NCBI GenBank assembly: GCA_945893365.1 | Contig: CAMDED010000054.1 | Coordinates: 1 to 44,710 of the forward strand | Length of the DNA: 44,710 bases | DNA from: Candidatus Sulfopaludibacter sp. SbA3 | GTDB taxonomy: Bacteria; Acidobacteriota; Terriglobia; Bryobacterales; Bryobacteraceae | Direction of reading: 5' to 3' | The notes under the pieces: generated by a model | Database searches by the model: none | What the model saw: only the letters and a program-made list of their open reading frames with translations | Told to the model about the DNA's origin: nothing | Part shown: positions 9,129 through 17,078 of the stretch, piece by piece | Numbering within the stretch: the first letter of the stretch is position 1 | Layout of the letters: every line of letters begins with the position of its first letter | Program-made: the position numbers and the translations under genes

Positions 9129-10342
9129 AGCCCGTTTATGTAAAAGAGCTTCAGGAAAACCAGCTCATCACCAGCACGTTCCTCGTGCAGGCGAAGGAGA
9201 TTCGCCAGAAGAAAACGGGTGATCCTTTTCTCTCGCTGACGCTGGGGGACCGCACGGGCGAGGTCGACGCCAAGATGTGGGACAACGTTGCCGAAGTGAT
9301 GGACACGTTCGAGCGCGAGGCCTTCGTCAAGGTGAAGGGCCTGGTTCAGGTGTATCACAATCGTCCGCAACTGACGATTCACAAGCTGCGGCTGGTGGAG
9401 GACGGCGAGGTCGATTTCAAGGATTACTTCCCGGCTTCGGAACGCGATCCGGAGGAGATGTTCAGCGAATTGCGCGCGACGGTCTCGGCAATGACGGACG
9501 AGCACCTGCGAGCGCTCCTGGACGGGCTGCTCGACGACCCCGAGATCGGACGCCGCTACCGCATGGCGCCGGCGGCGAAGCAGATTCACCATGCGTATCT
9601 GGGCGGTCTGCTCGAACACGTGCTTTCGCTTTGCGGCCTGTGCAAGATGGCGGCCGCGCACTATCAGGCGCTCGATCTGAATCTGTTGCTCGCGGGCGCG
9701 GTGGTGCACGACATCGGGAAGATCCACGAACTCAGTTACGAGCGCGGCTTTTCCTATACCACCGAAGGCCAGTTGCTCGGACACATGCAGATCGCCCTGC
9801 GACTGATCGACGGGAAGCTCCGCGACCTGCCAGGTTTTCCCGCGAAAACGCGAATGCTTATCGAGCACATGATCCTGAGCCATCACGGAAAGCTGGAATT
9901 CGGTTCCCCGAAGACGCCGCAGTTTCCCGAAGCGCTGCTGCTTCACCATTTGGACGATCTCGACTCGAAGATGGAGTGCATGCGCGCGAGCGTGGCGCGG
10001 GACCGCCAGGTGGATGGGTACTTCACCGGCTACATCCCATCTTTGGAACGCTCGGTCTTCAAAAAGGCGAAATACCTGGAGCAGACTGATCTCGGAGTGA
10101 AGGCCGTGATCGAAAGTGCGGTGACGGAGATCGCAGTGGACAAGGTCCCGGCGGACGCCTCCGCCGCATTGCCGCTCGCGGCTGTGCCCGAAACGCCGAG
10201 GCCTGCATCACCGGCGCCCGCACCGCCGAACCCAGCGTCACCGGCGCCTACCCCGCCGAGGTCTACATCCCCGAAGCCTGCGTCGCCGTTCGCTGAAAAG
10301 CTGCTGCAAGCGATCGGCGTGAACGGCGGGGAGGAAGGCTGA
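9125..10342 (+). CDS. YhaM-like 3'-5' exoribonuclease (OB fold plus HD domain)
   Basis: This 405-residue protein has the order seen in the YhaM family, which trims RNA (and DNA) from the 3' end with metal-dependent chemistry. An OB-fold nucleic-acid-binding domain (about residues 12-95, FLSLTLGDRTGEVDAKMWDN) precedes an HD domain (about 155-300) with LLEHVLSLC (His165), VVHDIGK (His195-Asp196) and HMILSHHGKLEFGSPKTP. From about residue 355 there is a proline/alanine-rich tail of short imperfect repeats (PASPAPAPP, PASPAPTPP) followed by a helical end. The tail is not part of the usual family and may be a flexible linker. The start overlaps the upstream foldase stop by four bases. The next gene starts one base after its stop, so the three genes form one operon. 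Confidence 0.88.
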   Translation: MKPVYVKELQENQLITSTFLVQAKEIRQKKTGDPFLSLTLGDRTGEVDAKMWDNVAEVMDTFEREAFVKVKGLVQVYHNRPQLTIHKLRLVEDGEVDFKDYFPASERDPEEMFSELRATVSAMTDEHLRALLDGLLDDPEIGRRYRMAPAAKQIHHAYLGGLLEHVLSLCGLCKMAAAHYQALDLNLLLAGAVVHDIGKIHELSYERGFSYTTEGQLLGHMQIALRLIDGKLRDLPGFPAKTRMLIEHMILSHHGKLEFGSPKTPQFPEALLLHHLDDLDSKMECMRASVARDRQVDGYFTGYIPSLERSVFKKAKYLEQTDLGVKAVIESAVTEIAVDKVPADASAALPLAAVPETPRPASPAPAPPNPASPAPTPPRSTSPKPASPFAEKLLQAIGVNGGEEG

Positions 10343-10343
10343 A

Positions 10344-10739
10344 GTGCGCCGTCCCGCGCCGCCAAGAGACATCCCGCCGCCGCTTGAGCTGGAGTGTCTA
10401 AAGGCGTTGTGGTCGATCGGCGAAGGGAACGTCAGCGCGGTGCGCGCCGCGGTCGCGCCAAGCAAAGCGCTCGCCTATACGACGGTAATGACGCTGCTCG
10501 ACAGGCTGGCGCGAAAGGGCGCGGCGTCACGGCGCAAAGTAGGCCGTTCGTTCGTCTACACGCCGGTGGTCACGCGCGACACCATGCGCCGCCACGCGCT
10601 GCGGGAATTCCTGGACTGTTATTTCGATGGCTCCGAGGCGCTACTTGAAGCTTTCCTCGACGGCAGCCGCGTTTCAATGGAGGCGGACACGGATCCACGC
10701 GCCCCCGAGTCCGGCCGCCTCGATACCACCCTGCTGTAA
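10344..10739 (+). CDS. BlaI/MecI/CopY-family winged-helix repressor
   Basis: This 131-residue protein carries the winged-helix fold of the BlaI/MecI family. LECLKALWSIGEGNVSAVRA is the opening helix pair, and AYTTVMTLLDRLARKG is the recognition region with the family-typical TTV-x-TLL-x-RL motif, followed by the wing (GRSFVYTP). Family members repress target operons as dimers and are usually inactivated by cleavage by a partner M56-type sensor protease. No such partner is encoded in this window, so the signal is unknown. It starts with GTG one base after the upstream stop, with GAGGAAGG as a strong ribosome-binding site inside the previous gene, which shows translational coupling. The tail after residue 105 is not conserved. 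Confidence 0.85.
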   Translation: MRRPAPPRDIPPPLELECLKALWSIGEGNVSAVRAAVAPSKALAYTTVMTLLDRLARKGAASRRKVGRSFVYTPVVTRDTMRRHALREFLDCYFDGSEALLEAFLDGSRVSMEADTDPRAPESGRLDTTLL

Positions 10740-10888
10740 GCGGCTGCGCATAGGGGACAGCTTGCCGCGCCCGTTCGTTACCGCCATTCCCGATCATCGG
10801 TCCCGTATTGTGCTACGCTAACTTTTCCGGCGGGCTCGCGGACGGCGCGTAACCTCGCCATTAACGGAACTTTACGAGGAGAAACCCT

Positions 10889-11575
10889 ATGAGCAAAAGA
10901 CACTACGCGTTCGGCATCGCCGCCCTTTTTTTGGGCTCGTCCCTGGCGGTCGCGCAGCAAAACACCCAGAAAAAGGCAGCGCCGCCACCCATGACTTTCT
11001 TCATCACGAGCGCCGGTCCAGGCAATGGGGCGAACCTCGGCGGACTCGCCGGAGCCGACGCGCATTGCCAGAAACTGGCTGCGGCGGCGGGCGCCGGAGA
11101 CCGAACCTGGCGCGCCTACCTTAGCGCGAGCGCTTCCGCCGGTCAGTCCGCCGTCAACGCCCGCGACCGCATCGGCAAAGGCCCCTGGCACAATGCCAAG
11201 GGCGGGCGCGTCGCTCAAGACTTGGCCGATCTGCATGGCGACACGCTCGAATCCGCCCGCGTCGGTAACACTCTTACGAAGGTGACCGCGCTCACCGAGA
11301 AGGGTGAATCGGTCAAGGGCGCCGGCGACACTCCGAACCAGCACGATATCCTCACAGGCACGCAGCCCGACGGCCGGGCTTACACCGACGCCGCCGACCA
11401 CACCTGCCAGAATTGGACAAGTAACGGCGCGGGCATAGCCCAGGTCGGCCATTTCGACCGCACCGGCGGTCCTAACATCTCGTGGAACTCGACGCACCCA
11501 AGCCGCGGCTGCAGCCAGGAAAATCTGGTGAGCACGGGCGGCGCTGGCCTGCTCTACTGCTTCGCCGGCAATTGA
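10889..11575 (+). CDS. Secreted lectin-like protein (C-type-lectin/endostatin-like fold suspected)
   Basis: This 228-residue protein has a clear signal peptide (Lys/Arg start, hydrophobic core, cleavage near VAQQ). The mature domain begins MTFFITSAGPGNGANLGGLA and continues with GADAHCQKLA, TWRAYLSAS and DHTCQNWTS, ending in LYCFAGN. This pattern of a GNLGGLAGAD motif, a TWRAYLS motif and paired cysteines (HCQ, HTCQNW, RGCSQ, LYCF) recurs in bacterial proteins often labelled lectin- or endostatin-like. The cysteines probably pair after export. No ligand can be inferred. An ATG with a GAGGAG ribosome-binding site supports the start. It converges with the gamma-glutamyltranspeptidase gene, leaving only six bases between stops. 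Confidence 0.7.
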   Translation: MSKRHYAFGIAALFLGSSLAVAQQNTQKKAAPPPMTFFITSAGPGNGANLGGLAGADAHCQKLAAAAGAGDRTWRAYLSASASAGQSAVNARDRIGKGPWHNAKGGRVAQDLADLHGDTLESARVGNTLTKVTALTEKGESVKGAGDTPNQHDILTGTQPDGRAYTDAADHTCQNWTSNGAGIAQVGHFDRTGGPNISWNSTHPSRGCSQENLVSTGGAGLLYCFAGN

Positions 11576-11581
11576 GACGGG

Positions 11582-13189
11582 CTAATTCCCGGCAGCCGTT
11601 CCCACTCCACGCGGATCGGCCGCGCCCGTGAATCGCGCGGGCTTGCCGTCCGGTCCGTATTCGACGGTGAGCCCGTGCAGCCGTCCGATCTCGTTCACCG
11701 CGAGCTTGTGTCCGCGCGCTTCGAGATTCCCGCGCACCGCTTCGCTCAGCGTCCGCTCAACCGATAGCGTGCCGCTCTCCGCCAGGAACGCCATGCGCGG
11801 CGCGGCGAGCGCCGCTGCCATGTCCAGCCCCTGATCGATCATCCGGCTGAGCACCTCCGGTACGGTCTGCGGAATCGTGTGCCCGCCCGCGGCGCCCACT
11901 GCGATCCACGGTTTCCCCGCCTTCATCACGATGGTTGGCGTGTTGCTGTTGAGCTTGCGCCGTCCCGCGTGCACGTCCATCGGATTGCCTTGCGGCTCGA
12001 AGGTGCTGTAGTAGAGCGAGTCGTTCAGCCAGATTCCGGTGCCTGGAGCCATCACCCGGCTTCCGAATGTGTTGCCGATGGTCTGCGTCATCGTCACAAC
12101 GTTGCCCCACTGGTCCGCGACCGCAAGATGAGTGGTGTTCGCGCTTTCCTTCGGCCCCTCGCCGGGCGCGACAAATTTCGACGCCTTGTTCAAATCGATC
12201 CTCGCAGCCTGCTCCTTCCAATACGCGTCCGACAAGAGGCGGTCGAGCGGAGGCGCGGAAATCGCCGGGTCCCCGGCATACCGCAGCCGGCACCACTCGC
12301 CGTGCTTCAACGCCTCCGCCCAGCGGTGCCAGTAGTCCGGCGAATCCGCTCCCAGAGCTTTCATATCCCACTGCGACAGAATGCCCAGGCGAACCAGCGC
12401 CGCAAAGGAGTTCGCCGGCGGCGACGCGGTCACGATACGATAGCCGCGATACTCGATGGAGATGGGCTCCCACCATTCGGGGCGGCTTTCGGTCAAGTCC
12501 TCGAGCGTCACGAAGGAACCCGCGCGCGACAACTCAGCGGCCACGCGGCGGCCGAGCTCGCCTCCGTGCAGCACGTTCGGCCCCTTCTCGGCGACCATTC
12601 TCAGCGACCGGCCCAGATCGCGTTGGACCAGCCCATCGCCCTTGCCGAGCGGTTTGCCGTCCTTGCCGTAGATTGCTTTCGCGTGCTCCGGAAACGCGGC
12701 GTAGGCTTGTGCTGGAATCGGCTTCAACAAGGGGAAGCCCGTCTCGGCCTTTGCGATGGCGCGCTCGAACAGCGACTTCCAGGGTCGCTTTCCATAGTTC
12801 TTCGAAAGCTCCTCCCACGCACGGGCATTCACCGGCGGCGCAATGGTCTTCGCTCCGCGGCGGTTCGATTCGTTATTGAACGCCTCGCGCTTGAGGCCCT
12901 TCGGCATGCGTCCGCTCGCATTGAGGACTCGAACCTTCTTCGCCCCGGCGTCGTAGATCAGGATGAGGCCGTAGCCGCCGAGCCCGGAGTTTTCCGGCTC
13001 GACGACGTTAAGCGCCGCGGCCACGGTCACGGCGGCGTCAAACGCATTTCCGCCTTGCTTCAGCATGTCGAGACCAGCCTCGGTTGCCAGAGGATGGGCC
13101 GAACTTACCATGCCCCGCCGGCCTTCCGCCAACTGACCCCGCGCCGGCAGCGCGAGCGCAACGCAGTAGATCCAGGTTCTCAGTCTCAT
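11582..13189 (-). CDS. ggt: Gamma-glutamyltranspeptidase / glutathione hydrolase precursor
   Basis: This 535-residue periplasmic or secreted enzyme should cleave gamma-glutamyl bonds, for example of glutathione, by an autoprocessed N-terminal-nucleophile mechanism. The ATG at 13189 gives a signal peptide (MRLRTWIYCVALALPARG). In-frame sequence upstream to 13399 looks non-coding. The large-subunit motifs GMVSSAHPLAT, GGNAFDAAVT and EPENSGLGGYG are present. The processing site lies before NTTHLAVAD, making Thr352 the probable catalytic nucleophile. It is followed by TMTQTIGNTFGS and, near the end of the small subunit, GAAGGHTIPQT. It is the last gene of the minus-strand run that starts at 15945, 74 bases after the START-like gene. 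Its link with the redox proteins upstream is not obvious. Confidence 0.92.
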   Translation of the reverse strand: MRLRTWIYCVALALPARGQLAEGRRGMVSSAHPLATEAGLDMLKQGGNAFDAAVTVAAALNVVEPENSGLGGYGLILIYDAGAKKVRVLNASGRMPKGLKREAFNNESNRRGAKTIAPPVNARAWEELSKNYGKRPWKSLFERAIAKAETGFPLLKPIPAQAYAAFPEHAKAIYGKDGKPLGKGDGLVQRDLGRSLRMVAEKGPNVLHGGELGRRVAAELSRAGSFVTLEDLTESRPEWWEPISIEYRGYRIVTASPPANSFAALVRLGILSQWDMKALGADSPDYWHRWAEALKHGEWCRLRYAGDPAISAPPLDRLLSDAYWKEQAARIDLNKASKFVAPGEGPKESANTTHLAVADQWGNVVTMTQTIGNTFGSRVMAPGTGIWLNDSLYYSTFEPQGNPMDVHAGRRKLNSNTPTIVMKAGKPWIAVGAAGGHTIPQTVPEVLSRMIDQGLDMAAALAAPRMAFLAESGTLSVERTLSEAVRGNLEARGHKLAVNEIGRLHGLTVEYGPDGKPARFTGAADPRGVGTAAGN

Positions 13190-13263
13190 CCGAAGAACTC
13201 CTTGACGGCGGCGTTTTGAGCTTCCATTGTAGCCGTCCAGCCGATGCCTGCTGGAAGAGGTCG

Positions 13264-13980
13264 CTACTTCTCCCGCAGCGCATCGCTCGTCGCTCGCAGC
13301 GTGTTCGCCAGCGACTCGCGCGGCAGGCGGCGGATGATCGGCTCGATAACCCAGCCGAGACCGGCCGGCACGTTTCGCGTGAGCGAGATCGCCTCGCATT
13401 CCACGTAAACGCCGCCATCGCGCTCTTCAAACTGCCAGTACGAATTCAGCCGCCAGAGAAAACCGTGGCCCTCGCCGGGCGGCGCCTCACGCTCTCCGGG
13501 CTTGCCCGCCTTCTCCACCTCCGCAATGCGAGTGCTGACGCTCTCGCTGCGCATCCGCTTCGGCCCCAGCCGGTAGTAGCGCGCCTCGTGCTCCGTGTTC
13601 AGCACCACCGTAATCACCTTCTGCTTAAGAAGCCGCAAATGCAGTCTATAGGTATCGCCTTCCCGTCCGAGAAGCTTCGAATCGACGACCTCGGGTTTGT
13701 AGATCTCCTTATGGCGGCCGTAGTCCTGAACCATCGCCAGCGTCTTCTCAAGCGTCGTGCCCGGGATGAACACCGCTCCCACCCAATCGTGAATCAGGCC
13801 GCCCGGAACCTCCGCCCGATCGGGAAAAAGCCGCTCGACGGCGCGTTCCCGAATTTCCCTTTCCGCCGTCAATCGAGGCTGTGCCTCCTTGATATACCGG
13901 TCGAAAGCCTGAACCGTTACCGGTTTCAGTTCCGCATGCGCAAACGCCGCGCACACGAGCGCGAGGGCGACCTGCTTCAC
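13264..13980 (-). CDS. Exported START/SRPBCC-like protein
   Basis: This 238-residue protein has a short signal peptide (VKQVALALVCAAFAHAE, starting at GTG) and then a domain resembling START/SRPBCC folds: a helix-rich front (FDRYIKEAQPRLTAER), VFIPGTTLEKTLAMVQDY, alternating strands (TYRLHLRLLKQKVITVVLNT, YWQFEERDGGVYVECEAISL), then a long C-terminal helix (WVIEPIIRRLPRESLANTL). This fold commonly binds hydrophobic ligands in a cavity. The start chosen here overlaps the upstream cytochrome stop as GTGA, so the genes are coupled; in-frame codons upstream to 14085 belong to the cytochrome region. The coupling suggests a periplasmic partner for the cytochrome/copper proteins, but that is inference. 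Confidence 0.68.
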   Translation of the reverse strand: MKQVALALVCAAFAHAELKPVTVQAFDRYIKEAQPRLTAEREIRERAVERLFPDRAEVPGGLIHDWVGAVFIPGTTLEKTLAMVQDYGRHKEIYKPEVVDSKLLGREGDTYRLHLRLLKQKVITVVLNTEHEARYYRLGPKRMRSESVSTRIAEVEKAGKPGEREAPPGEGHGFLWRLNSYWQFEERDGGVYVECEAISLTRNVPAGLGWVIEPIIRRLPRESLANTLRATSDALREK

Positions 13981-14663
13981 GGCTTCACACCGAGAGACGC
14001 CGACGCGCGGGCCGTTCCATGAACCTCGATGCGCGTCCCTTTCGGCAGACGCACCGGCTCTCGAAAGACGTACGTTCGATTCCACTCCGCGCGGTAATTT
14101 CGAATCCAGATCAAATGCTCCGCGGAACCATCCGGACGGTGAGCGATCACCTCCATCGAAGCTCCCGTGGGCAGATCCCGAGGCTGGATCGAAGCCGCGC
14201 GAACCATGACACCGAGCGTCGCCGGCAGCGTTATGAGCTTGAGGCGCATAGGCTTAAGACCCTCCACCGGAGGACCGGATTCCGCGCGCGGCGGCAGCGG
14301 AGGCAGGTAGATCTCGTCGCCGTTCGGCGCGCCACCCTCCACCCAGCTCACGATCCAGTTCATCTCCGCGATCGAGAGGCTTGGGTCGCCGCGAAATTCG
14401 CCGAAGCCTTTTACCGCTCCCCAGGGCGGCATTCTACGTTCCAGCACTTCCTCCTTGATCGCCACCGCCCAGGGCCGGACCTGATCGTACGTGGTGAGCG
14501 CCATCGGCGCGGCGCCTCCCTCGCGGTGGCAACCCGCGCACCGCTTGAAGAAGATCCGGGAAATCTCCTGCGTCCAGGTGAGCTTCGTCGTGATCGGCTC
14601 GTGCGCGGCGGCGGGCAATGCCGCCATCAGCAGCGCCTGAGCAAGTCGCCCGTTAGTCGTCAC
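13977..14663 (-). CDS. Short cytochrome c paralogue of the upstream copper protein, copper ligands lost
   Basis: This 228-residue exported protein has a signal peptide and one c-type haem site (Cys42-x-x-Cys45-His46), followed by a REGGAAPM...MPPW segment that mirrors the first 115 residues of its upstream neighbour almost position for position. After a short linker the chain resembles only the last beta-domain of the neighbour: RLPKGTRIEVHGTA aligns with VMPKGTRIECTAHF. It lacks the His-His pair, the His-x-His pair and the terminal Met that would bind copper, and stops before the last strand. It therefore looks like an internally deleted duplicate kept as a haem protein. It overlaps the upstream gene by 11 bases and the downstream gene by 4. 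Confidence 0.78.
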   Translation of the reverse strand: MTTNGRLAQALLMAALPAAAHEPITTKLTWTQEISRIFFKRCAGCHREGGAAPMALTTYDQVRPWAVAIKEEVLERRMPPWGAVKGFGEFRGDPSLSIAEMNWIVSWVEGGAPNGDEIYLPPLPPRAESGPPVEGLKPMRLKLITLPATLGVMVRAASIQPRDLPTGASMEVIAHRPDGSAEHLIWIRNYRAEWNRTYVFREPVRLPKGTRIEVHGTARASASLGVKP

Positions 14664-15945
14664 TGCCCGCGGGCTTCTTCTCGCGGAACAGCGACATCGG
14701 GTCCGCCTTCACGTCGATCGCGACATCGACGAAACCGATCATCATCTCTTCCCAGCTCTGATCGCCCCAGCGGACTTCCTTCGACGGATCGGGATTCGAC
14801 TTGTTGTTCGCCGAGTTGTCGAAGTGCGCCGTACATTCAATGCGCGTACCTTTCGGCATCACGATCGGCGTCACGGGGTAATAAGAGAGCTGCCAGTTGA
14901 AATCGTAGCGGGGCACTCGCAGCAGAGTCTCCTTTTCGCCGGTCGGATAGATCACGCGATACTCGAAATCCTTGCCGCGCAGATGCATGTGCGGCAAAAA
15001 CCCGACCACGACGCCGTCCGCCTTGAACGTGAACGAGGAATCCACCTGATAGTTGGCGTCTCCGGCTGGGATGACGAACTTGTTATTGGAGGCCGCGATG
15101 GTGAGAACGCGCTCACGCGGCTCCTCCTTCGCGAAGATGACGCCGACCTTACTGCGGTCCACTCCCGCCTTGCCGTTTGCCGTGTAGTGAAGTTGGAAGA
15201 CGATGTCGGAGCCGGCCTTGATGAGCTTGGCGCGGCCCGGCTCCAGAACTTCCGGCACGGTGCCCGGCGCATAGCCGACGAGGAATTCGCCGCTGCCGCC
15301 TTCGCCTCCGCGCGCCTGCCGGGTCACGGGAACTCCCGGCTCGGTCCCGGCAAACCACTTCGACCCCGGGGTGCGAACGAACGCGATCACGTGGTGCACG
15401 ACGGCGCGATTACCCGCCCGGACTTCAGCCATCTGGATCCAGCGGTCTTCCTTCAGATTCGTTGGCACGACGATGTACTGATAGTCGATCGTCCCCGATG
15501 CCGGCACATTGAAGTCGAGCGGCATCTCGAACACCATGTCCGGCTCTCCGATGTTCCAGCCGTCGACGAACTTCGCGGGCTTTGGAAGATCGGCCGGATC
15601 GCCCTCGCGCGCGCCTGTTTCGGCCCAAGCCAGCAGGACATCCGTCTCTTTCTGCGTGAGCGAACGGTCGTTCGAGAACTTGCCGAAGTGCGGGTCGGCC
15701 AGCCACGGCGGCATCTTCTTCTGAAGCACGGCCTGGCGGATGGCTTTCGCCCACGGGCGGGTTTCGCCGTAAGTTAGAAACGACATCGGGGCAGCCTCGC
15801 CGGGCCGGTGGCATCCCTGGCAGTTCTTCTGCAACACGGGTGCGACATCTTTGTTAAACGTGACCGGCGGCGCGTTCGACGGCGCGGCGGAAGCGAGTCC
15901 AAGTGCGAAGAGAAGGGCAAAGAGCGGCAAGCGCAAAGTGCTCAT
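14653..15945 (-). CDS. Cytochrome c fused to a peptidylglycine-monooxygenase-like (type II copper) domain
   Basis: This 430-residue exported protein combines a haem c domain (Cys42-x-x-Cys45-His46, with MPPW near residues 78-81 offering an axial Met) and a two-part domain resembling copper type II ascorbate-dependent monooxygenases (PHM/DBH). The visible copper ligands fit that family: VVHHVIAF (His184, His185) and QLHYTANG (His253) for one site, LPHMHLRG (His319, His321) and the Met401/402 pair for the other. Such enzymes hydroxylate C-H bonds and need electrons, and the fused haem could supply them. The ATG at 15945 is chosen because it begins the signal peptide; a longer frame to 16008 would run into the divergent dehydrogenase promoter. 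It is the first gene of a four-gene operon. The substrate is unknown. Confidence 0.8.
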   Translation of the reverse strand: MSTLRLPLFALLFALGLASAAPSNAPPVTFNKDVAPVLQKNCQGCHRPGEAAPMSFLTYGETRPWAKAIRQAVLQKKMPPWLADPHFGKFSNDRSLTQKETDVLLAWAETGAREGDPADLPKPAKFVDGWNIGEPDMVFEMPLDFNVPASGTIDYQYIVVPTNLKEDRWIQMAEVRAGNRAVVHHVIAFVRTPGSKWFAGTEPGVPVTRQARGGEGGSGEFLVGYAPGTVPEVLEPGRAKLIKAGSDIVFQLHYTANGKAGVDRSKVGVIFAKEEPRERVLTIAASNNKFVIPAGDANYQVDSSFTFKADGVVVGFLPHMHLRGKDFEYRVIYPTGEKETLLRVPRYDFNWQLSYYPVTPIVMPKGTRIECTAHFDNSANNKSNPDPSKEVRWGDQSWEEMMIGFVDVAIDVKADPMSLFREKKPAGSDD

Positions 15946-16016
15946 ATTCAGATTATACGCAAGCCGGACGTTTTTTGATCCCTTGAAGAGGGATGGCGGC
16001 GCTATCATAGATGGTT

Positions 16017-17078
16017 ATGGCTTCGTTTCGGATCGCGGTGATTGCAGGGGACGGCGTGGGACAAGAGGTGATCCCCCACGGGAAGCGGATTATGGAAGCG
16101 GCCGGCCGGCGGCACGGCGCGGCCTTCGAATTTCAAGACCACGATTGGGGCGCCGACTACTACTTCCGGCATGGCCGTATGATGCCGGTGGGCGCGCTCG
16201 ACGCGCTGCGCGAAAGCGACGCCATCTTCCTGGGCGCGGTAGGGCATCCGGACATTCCGGATCATGTGACCCTGAACGGCCTGCTGCTGCCCATCCGCAG
16301 AGCGTTCGACCAGTACGCCAACGTGCGGCCGGCTATTCTGTTTCCTGGTGTAGTCTCTCCGCTTCGGCGCCCGAAGGGTGGCGATATCGACATGGTGGTG
16401 GTGCGCGAAAACACCGAAGGCGAATACGCGCAGGTGGGCGGTTTTGTCTATCAACACGAGCCTGAAGAGGTGGCGATCCAGACCGCGGTCTTCACGCGGC
16501 GCGGCGTCGAGCGCATTATCCGATTCGCCTTCGATCTGGCCGTGAAGCGCGACAAGAAGCGCCGCGTGACTTCGATTACGAAGTCGAACGCGCAGGGTTT
16601 CGGCATGGTGCTGTGGGACCGCACGTTCCAGGCCGTGGCGGCGGAGTACGGGGACATCGAAACCGAATCCCTGCTGGTGGACGCCGCCGCAATGAACTTC
16701 ATCCGGCGGCCCGAGAGCTTCGACGTCGTGGTTGCCTCGAACCTTTTCGGCGACATCCTGAGCGACATCTCGGCAATTCTTGTGGGGAGCATGGGGCTTG
16801 CTCCGAGCGCGAACCTCGATCCGTCTCGGCGGTACCCGTCGATGTTCGAGCCGGTGCATGGGTCGGCCCCCGACATCGCGGGCAAGGGGATCGTGAATCC
16901 GCTGGCCACAATACTGAGCGTCGAGCAACTGCTGGCGCATCTGGGCCTGGAAGGGGCAGGGAAGGACGTGGGCGCGGCGGTCGCGATGGTGCTCGCCGAG
17001 ACCAACATTCGCACGCCCGATCTGGGTGGGGAGAGCACGACCACGCAGGTTGCCGACGCCGTCCTTGCACGGCTGTGA
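16017..17078 (+). CDS. Tartrate/D-malate dehydrogenase of the isocitrate/isopropylmalate dehydrogenase family
   Basis: This 353-residue cytoplasmic NAD-dependent beta-decarboxylating dehydrogenase should oxidise a 2-hydroxy acid such as tartrate or (R)-malate. The family marks are IAVIAGDGVGQEV at the start, LLLPIRRAFDQYANVRP (substrate loop), VVVRENTEGEYAQVGG, SITKSNAQGFGMVLWDRTF, the metal-binding run FDVVVASNLFGDILSDISA, and EPVHGSAPDIAGKGIVNP. Leu-Pro rather than Ser in the substrate loop, together with the ENTEGEYAQVGG motif, favours tartrate/D-malate dehydrogenase over LeuB or Icd. The ATG at 16017 is taken as the start; another ATG at 16011 is possible. The stop overlaps the next GTG start (GTGA), which ties it to the serine hydrolase. 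Confidence 0.87.
   Translation: MASFRIAVIAGDGVGQEVIPHGKRIMEAAGRRHGAAFEFQDHDWGADYYFRHGRMMPVGALDALRESDAIFLGAVGHPDIPDHVTLNGLLLPIRRAFDQYANVRPAILFPGVVSPLRRPKGGDIDMVVVRENTEGEYAQVGGFVYQHEPEEVAIQTAVFTRRGVERIIRFAFDLAVKRDKKRRVTSITKSNAQGFGMVLWDRTFQAVAAEYGDIETESLLVDAAAMNFIRRPESFDVVVASNLFGDILSDISAILVGSMGLAPSANLDPSRRYPSMFEPVHGSAPDIAGKGIVNPLATILSVEQLLAHLGLEGAGKDVGAAVAMVLAETNIRTPDLGGESTTTQVADAVLARL

Noticed and set aside
16613-17074. N-terminal extension of the serine hydrolase frame inside the dehydrogenase gene
   Set aside because: This part is an out-of-frame reading of the conserved dehydrogenase. The GTG at 17075 with a GTGA overlap is a better start.
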